Of a stretch of DNA of 64,000 bases, positions 1 to 12,239 are shown piece by piece. Position numbers and translations under genes: made by a program. Within the stretch, counting starts at the first letter, position 1, and every line of letters begins with the position of its first letter. Origin of the DNA: Orychophragmus violaceus (taxonomy: Eukaryota > Streptophyta > Magnoliopsida > Brassicales > Brassicaceae); assembly GCA_030180135.1 (NCBI GenBank), contig CM058230.1, positions 19,159,082 through 19,223,081 of the forward strand, read 5' to 3'. The notes beneath the pieces are model-generated. The model ran no database searches. It saw only the letters and a program-made list of their open reading frames with translations, and had not been told where the DNA came from.

Positions 1-1357
1 ACGAGGAAGAGCCATGACTTTTTTCAGAACCTTTCCACATGTACACGTATTCTTGTTGTCCAGGATCGGGTCCAGTTCCTTCTGTTTGGTCTTATTCCCT
101 AATTCAATACAGGGGAGTTTCTGTCATCACAGACAACGCATTTGAACCTCCATATTCATCGTCAATAAGGTTTGCTCAGAAATCACGATCCACATTACCT
201 ACATCCACGGCTACCTCATCTGACGTACCATCAATCTCATCTTCTGGTGTGGATTTTTCCCCTTCCTCCATTCTTTCCATATTAGCATTGTCATGTGGAT
301 TGGTTTGAGATGTATGCCCACCCATGTCATCATTTGCCTACGCATCCTCTTGGCTATCGTTATCAAGTAAACATATGCTAATTGGACTTCTATTTTTTGG
401 ACCATGATTTTAACACCTATCCACCGAAGCATCTGAAGATGTATTGGCGGTAGTGAAATTCCTTGTGACGGCTTCACTGTTTAAAATATCACCTTGGGCA
501 TTTTTGTGGAGATTTGAAGATGGATAGAAGCTTGTTTGCCACAATACCTTGTGTTTTAATTGGCAGGTCTTCATCGGATGGATAGTTTGAAACAGTTGAT
601 GTTGCTATATTTTGTTTAAAACATTTTTTGCATATTACTATCCAGTAAATTGAAGCTGAAAGGACACCTCCATGTCGTGACGTCTTCCATCGGATGGTGT
701 TTATCACAGGAACCTATGTATGAGGAAGGCGGGGAGCGCCGCAAGATAACATTATTCACACATTCTTGTTTGACAAATGGTGTGATAAAGGATGATATTA
801 ACCCTGAATCAACCGACTTCACCGACTGATGTGAACGTAGCATCGTTTCCAGTGTCTCAAAAGTGTCACTGTCCAGCGTGAGCGGAAATTCTCTACTCCC
901 AGAAAAAGTTTTGTCGCCAAAAATCCTAATCGGGATTACGAACCGTCACCTGTGAGCTATCTTACCAGCCCCTTTTTTGCCGGAGTCGCCTTCCCTGGTT
1001 ACTGTCTTCCCGAATGAGAGGAAGAGCGTCATTGACTAATTTGTAGAGAATAATTCTAAGAAACATGTTAGACCGAAATCAGTGGTCACCATAATCGGTG
1101 GTTAACAACCGTCGCTGAAGGAGGACGAAGCAATCGGCGCGTAGCTGAAGCTAGGATTGGAAGCCACTTCTTCACGAAACTCAGCCATTACGACCATAAC
1201 CAGCTCCTGAAACTTTATTCCTATTTGCATCGGGACAACCCATGAGACTCTTTTTATGTCCACTATAAACCGCCACCGTCCATCATCCGTCAGCAGCCAT
1301 GAACCATATACAACAATACAATGCATGGAGTCGATGGTGTTTATGGGCAAGCTCACT
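1..1357 (-). pseudogene. Mutator-like (MULE) transposase remnant, N-terminal part
   Basis: Read on the minus strand, the segment starting at the ATG near 1326 gives MHCIVVYGSW, then an aromatic-rich stretch (GRWRFIVDIKR) and a segment ending in VVMAEF. This matches the N-terminal region that Brassicaceae MULE transposases carry ahead of the catalytic domain. Past a stop near 1102 the reading resumes with PPIMVTTDFG, also typical of this N-terminal region. Further on (about 40-300, minus) a different frame gives an acidic stretch and DDEYGGSNAL, again MULE-like. Stops and frame changes between these blocks mean the gene is dead. No DDE catalytic domain or terminal inverted repeat is visible; these would lie beyond the left edge. 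The assignment rests on remembered family patterns. Confidence 0.6.
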
Positions 1358-1444
1358 GGCGGCCGAGCCAGATTAGTTCTTTCTCTAGAAGTTTTGGTGA
1401 TAAATCAGTCTCAAAAATACCTAAACACAATTACAATAAATTAA

Positions 1445-2056
1445 ACACCAAGTAAACATTTTAGAAAGTTAGAAGAATGGAATTGAAATCGAACAGGAAA
1501 ACAAATGAATTAACTAAACGATATTTTAATTGGTTAGTTAGTTAGGGGTAATATGATATTTTTAAGTCGAAGAATATTTGAAAAAAGATACAAGAATGGG
1601 AAGCAACAATCAAAAGAATCAAAAGATATAGGTTTGTTATTAGAAAGTTAAAAAGATATAATGGGTGTAACCACCCTTAGTTTTAGGAATGATGTTTAAA
1701 GATCGTTGTAAAAGTGTCTTTAGCTTACAGTTAGGTAATAGCCCGTAAAAAAAGAAAAAAATCCACTAAGTGGGTACAAAAAATGCAAGATTGATATGAT
1801 TATCTAAATACTCTTAATTTGTAAGTATATTTTATAATTTAATATATAAACTTTTAGTCTTATGTTATGATACATATGCCAATAAATTATTAACTAATTA
1901 TTAAGATCGTTAAGATTTTTCTATAAAAAAAATATCACTAGAAGTAGTTTGGTATTAAAAATGAAAATCCACAAAAAAAAAAAAAAATTGACACAAAATT
2001 CAAAATTCAGTTTGGCTAGGAAAACCATTTTAAATATATATAGCAAGCATAATTGA
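1445..2056. other. AT-rich intergenic DNA, no gene seen
   Basis: I see no coding pattern, RNA gene or repeat boundary here. The stretch is AT-rich with short homopolymers. Confidence 0.6.
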
Positions 2057-2058
2057 TA

Positions 2059-2307
2059 CTCCCTCTGTTTCAATATATAAGTATTTTTAGTGTTTTTGTT
2101 TTGTTTCATATTATAAGTTATTTTCATATATCTAGATAACTTTTTATTTTATCAAAAACTGTGTGACCAATAGTATTTTGTTGTTTGTTTTATAATTAAT
2201 GAAATTGTTTTTAGTTATATTTTTAATAATGTTTTTTTAAAGAAAAAATACATGTCTTAATATTTGTGCTTTTAGATAAAACTACTTATATTTTGAAACA
2301 GAGGGAG
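2059..2307. mobile_element. Stowaway-like (Tc1/mariner) MITE, 249 bp
   Basis: The left end CTCCCTCTGTTTCAA (2059-2073) is matched by its reverse complement at 2293-2307. The inverted repeat continues for about 25 bp (ATATAAGTA / ATATAAGTA) with one or two mismatches. The element is flanked by TA on both sides (2057-2058 and 2308-2309), the target duplication of mariner-type elements. It has no coding capacity. CTCCCTC termini with TA duplications are widely known in plant MITEs. Confidence 0.85.
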
Positions 2308-2628
2308 TATAATTTCGATTTCAACAAGAATTATTCTTTTTAATCAAACAATAAAAAATGTCCTATTGTGTAGCACTATCCATTACAAATGTGTGTATAA
2401 AATCTTTCTGGACATTTTCTTGCGTTTTGTTTATACGATCAGTTAGTGAATGGAAGTCGCGAGAAAATAGAATATTGTTTGGGATATTTTTTCAATTTTA
2501 GATATTCGTTTAAATACAAAATTGAGATATTCATATAGTTATTATTTGGATATCATAAAAACAAATTACGGGTTGTTTTATATACTCGTTTAGATATTAT
2601 TTGAAAAACAAAGACGATTTTTTAAATA

Positions 2629-3099
2629 TCTTTATATTAATTGTGAAGTGCTTTTTGTCTTATATTCACTCTCAAAATGGCTGATTACTAATTTACCATT
2701 AATAAAATTAGGCTAATTACTATATTAACCTTAATTTCTTTCATATTTATCATATTATTTTTAAATTTTATTTTGGAGATACACATAACCATGAATAAAA
2801 AAAATAAAAAATAAGATGAGATGATAAATATGAAAATATGTATAGAAAATTTTAATTTTATTTCAGAGATATACATAACCTTCAATAAAAAATTAGATGA
2901 TAAATATAAAAACGTTTATGAATATTTTTAAATATTAATAAATATTAGTTATAAATTTTTATAGTAAATTTGTATATATATATATATATATGATAAAAAA
3001 TTAGATGATAAATATAAAAACGTTTATGAATAATTTTAAATATTAATCAATATTATTTATAGATTTTTATAGTAAATTCGTATATATATATATATATGA
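2629..3099 (+). mobile_element. Helitron-like 5' end and body, truncated
   Basis: The sequence A|TCTTTATATTAATTG at 2628-2642 looks like a Helitron 5' terminus (TC after a host A). It is followed by TTATATTCACTCTCAAA and GGCTGATTACTAA, the same subterminal sequence found at two other termini nearby (4188, and on the minus strand at 4129). No CTRR 3' end belonging to this copy was found. The body is probably interrupted at 3099 by the minus-strand Helitron. It has no ORF. Confidence 0.5.
2883..3098. repeat. Two-copy tandem repeat, about 109 bp period
   Basis: The block beginning AAAAAATTAGATGATAAAT (from about 2885) recurs from about 2994 with few differences. Each copy ends in a run of TA dinucleotides (2971-2991 and 3081-3097). 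Confidence 0.85.
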
Positions 3100-3383
3100 C
3101 TAGTATGATTTGCTCGCACCATGTGCGAGCACAACCATTAATAAATAAAAAAATTCTTAAAATCTTCAATTTAATTTAGCAATAATAATATTATTAAAAA
3201 CTATTTATATTATATTAATTATAATTATATTTAACCTATTAGTAAAATTTTATACTTAACTAATAAAACAAAAAATATTATTTAAAATAATATATATATA
3301 TATATCTAAATCTACTTTGTAAACATATTTTCATATTAGTTATAATAAATTATAATTATATATATAAACATCAATATATATAT

Positions 3384-3725
3384 ATTAATCATCATTTATA
3401 TTTATCTAAATTTAAAATTCATATAAATAATATAAATTTACTATATAAAATCTTATTATCTACAACAATCATATTTATCAGTATTTAAATCTCTTATTTC
3501 AAAAATAGTTTCGTATTTATCATCTTGATTTTTTATTTTTTTTATATGAGCTTGTCCTTATCTCTAAAATAAAATAAAATAAAATAATTTTTAAAACTAA
3601 TACAATAAATAATAAAATTATTAATATAAACTAAGTTTAACAAAGTAAAAAACCTAATTTCATTAAGGGTAATCAAGTAATCAACCGTTTTGAAAGTGAA
3701 TATAAGGCCAAAGGCACTTTCCAAT

Positions 3726-3781
<56 letters not shown>

Positions 3782-4117
3782 CATCATTTATATTTATCTA
3801 AATTTAAAATCCATATAAATAATACGAATTTACTATATAAAATCTTATTATCTACAACAATCATATTTATCAGTATTTAAATCTCTTATTTCAAAAATAG
3901 TTTCGTATTTATCATCTTGATTTTTTATATTTTTTTATATGAGCTTGTCCTTATCTCTAAAATAAAATAAAATAAAATAATTTTTAATACTAATACAATA
4001 AATAATAAAATTGTCGATATAAACTAAGGTTAACAAAGTAAAAAACCTAATTTCATTAAGGGTAATCAAGTAATCAACCGTTTTGAGAGTGAATATAAGG
4101 CCAAACAAACTTTCCAA
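3384..4117. repeat. Direct duplication of about 340 bp inside the Helitron
   Basis: The copy from about 3384 to 3727 and the copy from about 3778 to 4117 share long exact stretches, for example ATTAAGGGTAATCAAGTAAT near 3664 and 4056. They are separated by about 50 bp of pure TA repeat (3728-3777). The first copy lacks the last dozen bases of the Helitron 5' terminus that the second copy retains. Confidence 0.85.
3728..3777. repeat. (TA)n microsatellite
   Basis: About 25 uninterrupted TA dinucleotides lie between the two copies of the duplicated segment. Confidence 0.95.
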
Positions 4118-4187
4118 TTAATATAAAGATAAATATTTTAAATACAATATTTATTATTTTATTTTTAACTAAACACAAAATATATAA

Positions 4188-5580
4188 TCTTTATATTAAA
4201 TGAGAAGTGGTTTTGGCTTTATATTCACTCTCAAATTGGCTGATTACTAAGTTACCATTAATTAAATTAAGCTCTTAACAATATTAACTTTAGTATATAT
4301 TTATAATTTTGTATTTATTACATTAATTTTTATTTAAGATATATACTTCATCCGAATAAAATAAACAGTAAGATTAAGAGATAAATAAGAAAAATATTTT
4401 TGAATTATTAATTTTTAATATTGATAACGATGACTATTGTGTATAAAATAAATTTATATAGTAAATTATTATTAGTTATATGAATTTTAAATTTGGATAA
4501 ATATAAACGATAAAATATTTAAAAATTAAATATTCATACATATATAGTTATATTTTATTTGAAATTTTATTATATAAGATATATGTAATTTTTAAATAAA
4601 AAGAGATAAATATGAAAATAATTTTAAAGATTTTTAAATATTAATACATATATTTTTATGGTTAGTAAAATTTATATAGAATTTTGAATTACTAGATAAA
4701 TGATGAAATATTTTTAGTAAAGTATTAGATATTGTATAAATATATAATTACAATTTATTTTGTTGTTATTAATTTATTAAAGAATAAATTATAAAATATG
4801 TTTTTAAGAGATTAAGTATAATAATGTTTGTAATTAATTATAAATAGTTTGATATAGATTTTTTATAAGATTTTTAATATCTTTACTCTATTAGCTACAA
4901 GTTATTAGTCATTTAAATAACTCAAAAACAAATATAGATACTACTACCAATAAATATTTTCCCCCGATAACAAATTAATACTATTTACTAATGTTATATA
5001 TATTTTTACTGTTTACACAATAATTTTCACAAAAAAATAGATTTTGATCCGTACTAAAAAAAGCAAATATATTATTCATTTAAAACATTGAATTGTTTGA
5101 TTTTTATCATTTAAGTTTACAAACTAATTTTAAATAATGATTTAATAATAGAATTTTATTATGATTAGGAGCGAAAATGCAGAAATGCATATAATTTTGT
5201 TTGTTTGTGTTCGTAACATTTTATTATATTTTTAGTTATTCTTGTTTATTGTAATTTGTTTTTCTCGGCTAGAATTTTTTAATTTATGTCCAAACAAATG
5301 ATTGATTGTTATTATTATACTAATAAACATTTTATAATTTTAATAAAAATTTAATTTTAAAAAACTTGTTTAAACATTGTTTATTACACATTAAAACACA
5401 AAATATACTTTTCAATAACTAATACATGTGTTCTATTTTTTGGATATAAATTTGTTAGTATATTTTTGTGTATTACATATTAATTAAGATATCTTTTGAA
5501 ATAAAATTTGATATAAATATTATTAACTAAAACTATAAATAATTTTAGATAACTATTTCCAAAGAAAAAAATAATTGAAA
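4188..5580 (+). other. AT-rich DNA starting with a second plus-strand Helitron 5' end
   Basis: A|TCTTTATATTAAATGAG at 4187-4204 is another Helitron-type 5' terminus. It faces away from the one at 4129, giving two near-identical 5' ends head to head about 58 bp apart. I found no matching 3' end, so this copy is probably truncated. The remaining sequence to about 5580 is AT-rich, with no gene, RNA or recognisable repeat. Confidence 0.4.
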
Positions 5581-5599
5581 TACCAATACACTACAATAA

Positions 5600-6725
5600 C
5601 TTCCAGCCCATATTTACAAGGCCAAATTCTTCAAATTTAAATATATCAAAAAGTTATTATGGCCCAAGTCATTTCTTAGCCCATAATTATCAACTAAAAA
5701 AAACAGGACAAACAAACGAAGAAGATCAGAACCTTATCTCTTGACGACGATTCTTATCCTATGTTCCATCTCCCAAAAGAATTTTTCCCATGAAAAGGAT
5801 TCCAAATCGGTTCCGACAAACAATAGGTTCGATCTTCTCTTTTCCTAAGTTTGATATATTTCATGTAATAAAAGCTCATAGATTCTACAAAATATCAAAA
5901 TCGATTACTCTGGTAAAACTTGACAAATATTCGCCGAATCTTTTCCTTTTTCAGATCGATCGTCTTTGCATGGAACTCAAGTATATCGATTTACCCTTTT
6001 CTTTTGTTATTATTTCAGTTATGTTTATATATTGAAGCCTGTTTTGAATATCCAGGTCTACAGATCTCTAAAGCTTGTGATCTACCAAATACAAAGGTTT
6101 CATCAATATACTTTGTTACTATTACTATTTTTTATTTAGTTTGATAAATCGATGTGTTATTCTTCTGTTTTACTTCGATCTGGTTTTTCTGTCCGTATAC
6201 TAATTGGTTCAAGATCATTTAAAGATGGTTAGTTGGTAGCTTGTTGATTGGTGTTGAAGCTCCTCAGATTTCGAATAGGACATGTACCATAATTCTTTGT
6301 TGTAATCTACAGTCCATGTATATTTTGAAAAATTCTTTAGGACCAATTAACCATCTCTTGTTTTTTTCTAAGTTGTGATTATAAATAAATTAAAATCACA
6401 AACAAGAATTATATCATTTGGATGATATATCAATGTGAATTATCAGTTTTCAAGTTCCATATATTAATGGTGACTGATATTTGGTACCAACAAATAGAAT
6501 ATAGTCATTGGAACACGATATAGTCATTATAGTCATTGCTTTAACTAATAATGATCTTTTTATGAATCATTTGTGAGACACATTGATATAATAATCTATT
6601 GTAATACTATGTTCTAAGTTGCAATGATTTTCTTTTGTTGCAGATTCTCTTGCAATGAATATAGAAAATCAAATGGAAAGTTTTGACCTTTTACCATTCA
6701 TCACAAAACCTACTAAAGATTGTGA
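5600..6725 (+). other. Possible promoter and 5' exons of an unrecognised, truncated gene
   Basis: Site II-like motifs (GGCCCA at 5661-5666 and AGCCCA nearby) resemble promoters of plant housekeeping genes. An ATG at 5790 opens a short reading frame ending at TAG GT, compatible with a 5' exon. Several polypyrimidine-AG junctions follow (about 5955, 6055 and 6644), and an ATG at about 6656 opens a short reading frame that begins MNIENQMESF. I do not recognise a protein family. The LINE downstream may have cut the gene off. It could instead be a fortuitous open stretch or a non-coding transcript. Confidence 0.3.
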
Positions 6726-6899
6726 GTCTTTAGGAGTATTTTATCATTGTTTCTTTTATACTGCTATTATGATTGAGGTCGATCGAACATCCAATTAATG
6801 CTGATTTTCTTACTATATATATGATCTCCAAAGATGACATTCAAAGTAAACAACAACTACTTACAAAAAGTTAAATTACTCTAACATTGTTTCAGTTAG

Positions 6900-9800
6900 C
6901 TTTTAAATTGTTAGTTAGGATTGGCAAAATTATTGGGAAAAGCAGCCAAAGATTATGCACGATATGTTGCATGGTTGATTTTTTATAATAATTATGATTA
7001 CTCAGAGTTTGGTAGGATCCATATCATGTGGCACCCGAGTGTCATAGTGGATGTTGTCTACAAATCGCAGCAATTAGTTGCAGCAGACGTTATTTTTCTG
7101 GGGCAGCTTGATTTGGTTATTGTCGCTTTTGTGTATGCGACGAATTTTAAAGATATAAGAAGTAGCTTTGGGAAGAGCTTATTCAGTTGGAATCTCATCC
7201 AAGAGTGATTGGCAAAGCTCAGACGGTGTTGGGGGATTATAACCAAACCCTTCGGTTCCTACAGCCCTGAACTATGATAGGCAGATGCGTGATTTTGGGA
7301 AAGTCTTCTTGAAGCAGGTTTATCTGATCTGAACTTCAGAGGTTGCACTTTCACCTGGTGGAACAAAATAGGAGCTGATCTGATTGCTAAGAAACTCGAT
7401 CGAATTTTGGTTAATGATCTTAGATTTCAAAAGCTTCTGGTTGGTTTGGTGAGCTTGGCTTCTCGGACCACTCCTCATGCGGCATTGTCGTCTCTAAGGA
7501 TCAATGAAACAATAAAAGACCCTTAAAGTTTTACGCCTTTTTGCTTCAGAACGAGAACTTCCTCCCTTTGCTTGCAGATAATTGATTATCGATCACCGTC
7601 CATGGCTCATATATGTTCAGAGTTGCTAGAAAGCTCAAGATTTTAAATTGGGCAATTCTGGAGTTTAGCAAAGACAGCAATCCGAATTTGGAAAAGAGGT
7701 TTTTAGAAGCTCGTGTGTTATGCTTTCGGCACACCATGCTTTTCTTGTCATCCCAACCCCCTTCTTGCGGATTTAAAGCTCAAAGGGACCAAAAGAGGGC
7801 TGATTTAGCAAAGGCGGAGGAAAGTTTCTTCCGTCAAAAGTCGTAGATAAACTAGCTAAGGGACGACAATGCTTGCAATCCTTATTTCTTCTGTATGGTG
7901 ACAACAAGGAGAATGACAAATCATATTTATTATCACATTGATGATACTGGTTCCAAAATTGATTCGCAGGAGGGCATTGAATCTCATTGTCTCCATTATT
8001 TCAAAGATTTGCTTGCAAACCCTATGGATCATCCTTAATTCTTTCAAGACGGCCTGACTTTTCTGATGAGATTCTCCTGCTCATATGAGCAGAAAGCGGG
8101 GCTAGAAAAATTTTTTACGATGGATGAGATTAAGCAAGCTTTTTTATCACTTCTGGAGAACAAATTCAGTGGTACGGGTGGCTATCTGGTTGAGTTCTTC
8201 ACCGTCTGCTCTCCATATCATTGGCCTAGAAGTATCCTATGAGGTTCTTGAGTTCTTCAAATTTGGGAATCTGCTTTCCTTCTGGGGCGGCTGATGGCCG
8301 AGAATGTTCTTCTAGCGATTGAAATAATCTAGGTTTATGGGAAAGAAAGTGGTACTCTGAGAGCGATGCTTAAAGTGGATTTGAGGAAAGTACTTGACTC
8401 GGTGCATTGGGATTTTGTCTTAGCGACTCTCAAGGCAATTGGTATTCCAGCAAAGTTGTTAAATTGGATCAGTGAATGCATCACGTCACCATCGTTTTCA
8501 ATTTGTGTTATGGCAAGTCTTCGGGGCTACTTCAAAAGTTCAAGAGGTATTCAAAAAGGTGACCCGTTATCTCCGTACTTTTTCATCTTAGCCACAAAGG
8601 TTTCTCTCAGCTTTTGAGCAGCAGATATCATTCGGGTTTAATAAACTTTCACCCAAAGACTCACGAGCTTGAAATCTCGCACCTGATGTTCGTTGACGAT
8701 GTAATTATCCTCTTAGATGTAGATTCCAACTCTCTACACGGTGTCGTTGAGACTTTGGATGACTTCACCCTTTGGTCAGGTCTTCAAATGAATGCCTCAA
8801 AAACAGAGCTCTTCCACTCTGATTTCAGCTAGTATGGCTCCAAAACCTTGGTTTGGCTCCATACCAATCCGCTATTTGGGGCATTTTTTGATGCACCAGA
8901 AGCTAAAACTCAGTGAATACGCCTTGCTGGTTAACAAGTAAAAAGCATATTCCAATCTTGGTCCTCTTTGATGCTCTCTTTTTCAGGCATAACACAACTT
9001 ATTCAATCAGTTATCTCGGGTACGGTCATATTTTGGACATCGGCCTTCATCATCCCCAAAGGGTGCTTGCACCAGATACAATCTCTCTATGTGTGGTTCC
9101 TATGGTCTGGAAATCTGGAGAAGGAAGGTCTGAGCAAAGATGCGTGGAGTCAAGTGCCTCCCGAAGCGCGAATGTGGCTTAGGTCCGAGAAACTATGATG
9201 ATTGGAATATCAATATTTGCTTAAGGCTGGTTTGACTGCACTTTTGGGAAGCAGCTCTCTTTGGGTCGCTTAGCATCGCCTCCACAACCTGGGCACAAAA
9301 ATCTTATGGGCGATCGAGCCAAGGCAATATGACTCATGGACTTAGAAATCGTTGCTAAAATTAAGGCTTTGGGCGGAATCTTTTTATTCGATGCAGAGTT
9401 GGTAACATAAAGAAAATGAGCTTTTAGAATGATCATTGGCCACTGCTTGGTCCTTTGATCAAGTGTCTTGGAAGCGATGAACCACATCACATAAGGCTAA
9501 GACTTCACGCTCATGACGTTGATGCTGCACCGAATGGTCTTCTGAATTTCATTCACAAAGATAAGAGCAAGAAGTTGCTCTCCACGCTCATCTAAATTTG
9601 GGAAGTCCTCCACACCCTTCTTTTACTAATGATGAGTATGGTTGGTTTGTGGATGGAAAGCTGATGCATGTTTACTCTTCACAGGCTACTTGGAAGAAAG
9701 TGAGACAATCCGCTGAGAAGAATCCATGGGCGAGAACAGTATGGTTCAAAGGTGCAATCCTGAAGCATGACTTTCTTCACTTGATGGCTCAACTCGACAT

Positions 9801-10142
9801 GCTGCCAACTATAGCGTGTCTGGTCTCATGAGGGATGCAATCTCTCCTCTCTGCGTCTTCTGCAGTCTTCACGAAGAGACAAAGAACCACATAATTATGT
9901 CCTGTGATTTTGTTAGCATCATATGTAGCTTGGTTCGTATCAGGCTGCGTCTATAGCCACACAATTTCATAGACTGGACAACTCTTAGGGCAGACAGTTC
10001 TTATGCTTTCGTGCCGAAGACCCTCATGAGTATGGTGATGCAGGCAATGCTTTTATGGTGTGTGGAAGCAAGAATAACTTCATATATAACAACCAAGTGA
10101 TTATCCTGGAAGTCATGTTTAAAGATATCGATAGGGGCATCC
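6900..10142 (+). mobile_element. Decayed L1-type LINE, 5' part (split by Copia-1)
   Basis: This is an ORF2 remnant with its domains in normal order. The endonuclease-like segment (6921-7500) includes YDYSEFGRIHIMWHPS, then TWWNKIGADLIAKKLDR. Next comes the plant-LINE linker (KFYAFLLQNENFLPLLADN; AKAEESFFRQ). The reverse transcriptase follows at 8366-8832, with LKVDLRKVLDSVHWDF, IQKGDPLSPY and a catalytic box LMFVDDVII, where the usual alanine is valine. The post-RT part (SGITQLIQSVISG; FIIPKGC) and a zf-RVT-like segment (9598-9831) end it. Many stops and frameshifts make it non-functional. The 5' end is uncertain and ORF1 was not identified. It is interrupted at 10142 by Copia-1 and resumes at 17049. 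Confidence 0.85.
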
Positions 10143-10842
10143 TGTTGGGATTATGTCGTGAAATCACATTGTACTTACTCTGACGATAGTTGTGTGTCGA
10201 GATCAGACATGTTGTATGATACTGGGCGGTTGCAATGCTTTGCTAGAAGCCTCTTGCAGTCTGTAAGTTGTAGACTTACTGCCGGTATTTTATGATCCTA
10301 TAGGGTCACACACCTAAGCAATCTGGAAGCTTATATATGGGAATGATCATCATGGTGGTGATCAAGATGATGTGTATTGGATACATATCAATATCGATTA
10401 AAGAGAGGTGTGTCGATCGACACAGTTGATGTATCGATCGACACAAGGTCGATTCCGAGACTGATGTTTCGGTTTATGACTTAAACTTTTTCGGTTAAAC
10501 CCGAAAAATGGTTTAGTCATAACAGGTCGTATATATATAGGCTTATATGGTCGACCTGAACCCTAAGCAGTTCAGTTTTCTTGATCAGAAAAAGCAGAAA
10601 CTCTCTCTCTTCGATTCCCAGATCCGGCACTAGCATCCCGGCTTTCCAGGTTGTGTGCGTGTGGACTACGATAGAGGCGAGGCACCTGAATCGCTCCTGA
10701 TCTTGTTTTACCATTCATTTCCGCTGCCAGAACAAGGTAAATGCGAGATCCATGATTCAATAACACAAACCCTTAGATCCTAGGCTCGGAATTCAAACTT
10801 AGGGTTGCCTAATTGGATTAGGAACTGATAGGAATTCCATCA
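10143..10842 (+). repeat. Copia-1 5' LTR
   Basis: TG..CA ends; 700 bp. TATA-like TATATATATAGG at about 10530. A TCGATCG palindrome pair at 10411-10445 sits upstream of it. A good splice donor (AACAAG|GTAAATG) lies at 10736/10737 near the 3' end. Confidence 0.95.
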
Positions 10843-10843
10843 G

Positions 10844-10856
10844 TGGTATCAGAGCC
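10844..10856 (+). other. Copia-1 primer binding site (initiator Met tRNA)
   Basis: TGGTATCAGAGCC lies one base after the 5' LTR, the standard PBS of plant copia elements. Confidence 0.95.
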
Positions 10857-10954
10857 TTAGGGTTTATCATTGACCTGTTTAATATTCATGAGATTATATG
10901 AGTAAGAACAGGTGAGATCGAGTTCGATCGAAAACGATTCTGTGTTTTCGCATA

Positions 10955-11441
10955 GTGTCGATCGACACACAAGGTGTGTCGGTCGACACAGAATGGTGAA
11001 ATCGACAGAATCGGCGGCTAGGGTTTTTCGCGAAGAAAACCAGAAAGCCTACTGTGTCGATCGACACAGTTTGAGTGTCGGTCGACACAGACCATGCGAT
11101 TGGTTAATCAGTTCAATTGGATTAGACCGGTTATCATGCTTGGTTAAGTCCGAACAGATCGGTTTAAATTGGATGAATTGGTTCAATTGGATTGAACTGA
11201 TTATCTCAATTAGCATAAACCGATTGGTCAAAGATCAGTTTGATCTGATAAGTCGGTTCAATTGGATTGGACTGGTTATCAAAACTGTATCCGGTTTAGG
11301 TCTATGTCGACCGTCACACATGGGATGTGTCGATCGACATGATCGGTTCAATGAACCGGGTTAATTGAATTAACCGGTTATTGAAGTACGGTTTTGTTTG
11401 GTAGTGTCGATCGACAGACATGGTCTGCGTCGATCGACACA
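10955..11441. repeat. Four palindrome pairs in the Copia-1 leader
   Basis: Pairs of TGTCGRTCGACA-type palindromes lie at 10955-10990, 11053-11090, 11303-11340 and 11403-11441. Core centre-to-centre distances are 21, 21, 23 and 23 bp. The sequence between the two members differs from pair to pair, so spacing rather than sequence is conserved. Confidence 0.9.
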
Positions 11442-12239
11442 GTGCTCACAATTCTGGTTATTGAACCTTGAATTTGCAAAAGCCAAACTCGACTTAAACC
11501 TTGAACCTTTTGGATGCATATTGGATATGTATCAAGATTAAATGTTCTAAATCCGTTTTGATACTCATTGGATGTGTATTAGATCAAGGTTTAGCTTCAA
11601 TATGGTCAACTGTCAAGACTCATTTCATTGTGTGATGGTCTAGCCAAGAGCTTGGTGTCCACAATTACGTGAGTAAGGCAGGTAATTATGTTGATGGACT
11701 TGCAGTGCTTGACATCAACAATTACATGACCTAAGAGATTGATCTGCTAACCTTTTAGAGTTTAGTTTCCTCAACTAAATATCAAGTGACCTTGATGTCT
11801 TGCCCAATCTTGTCTACTGTCAAGACTCATTTCGTTGTTGGATAGTCTTGGAGTCCTTGGTATCCACTACTACATGAGTAAGGCAGGTGATCATTGATAG
11901 ACTTGCAGTGCAACTGTCAATGATCACAAGACTGAAAAGATTGGTTTACTTGACTGGGCTATCAGAAGTTCTGGGCCCAGAGACGTCAGAGTAAATGAGA
12001 CAAGGATTGTCTTATCTGCGACCAAGAGTTGTACTGGGTACAATTAGCAATGATTTGCTTATCTAGATAGCTAAATTTTGGGTGATGGCGAGTCGTCCAC
12101 TCAGATTTTGGTGAAGTATGGATCTTGGATCATTATATTCATAGAGGAAACATTGTTTGAATATAATGCGAGTTTTCTTATTAGATAAGATTTCTCATGG
12201 AATACATAACTAAATCTTTATTTTCTTGGATTTCAGCTT

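Larger units (their letters stand above)
3100..4129 (-). mobile_element. Non-autonomous Helitron, minus strand, about 1.03 kb
   Basis: On the minus strand the 3' end reads a 9-bp GC-rich hairpin (TGCTCGCAC/GTGCGAGCA, plus-strand 3111-3131, 3-nt loop), seven bases, then CTAG at 3103-3100 followed by T. That is the canonical Helitron 3' terminus. The minus-strand 5' end is A|TCTTTATATTAATTGG at 4130-4114. The insertion therefore lies between host A and T without target duplication, as Helitrons do. There is no Rep/helicase ORF, so it is non-autonomous. Internally it contains a direct duplication of about 340 bp (3384-3727 and 3778-4117). Confidence 0.7.

Noticed and set aside
7..310. Plus-strand 89-aa ORF at the left end
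   Set aside because: It is the complement of the MULE-like acidic region; no independent signal.
5790..6144. Two overlapping plus-strand ORFs as genuine proteins
   Set aside because: They run through intron-like, T-rich sequence with splice-site-like junctions and match no family I know; kept only as a low-confidence gene remnant.
10955..11441. Palindrome array as a CRISPR or satellite array
   Set aside because: Spacing between pairs is irregular, spacers differ in length, and this is a plant retrotransposon leader.
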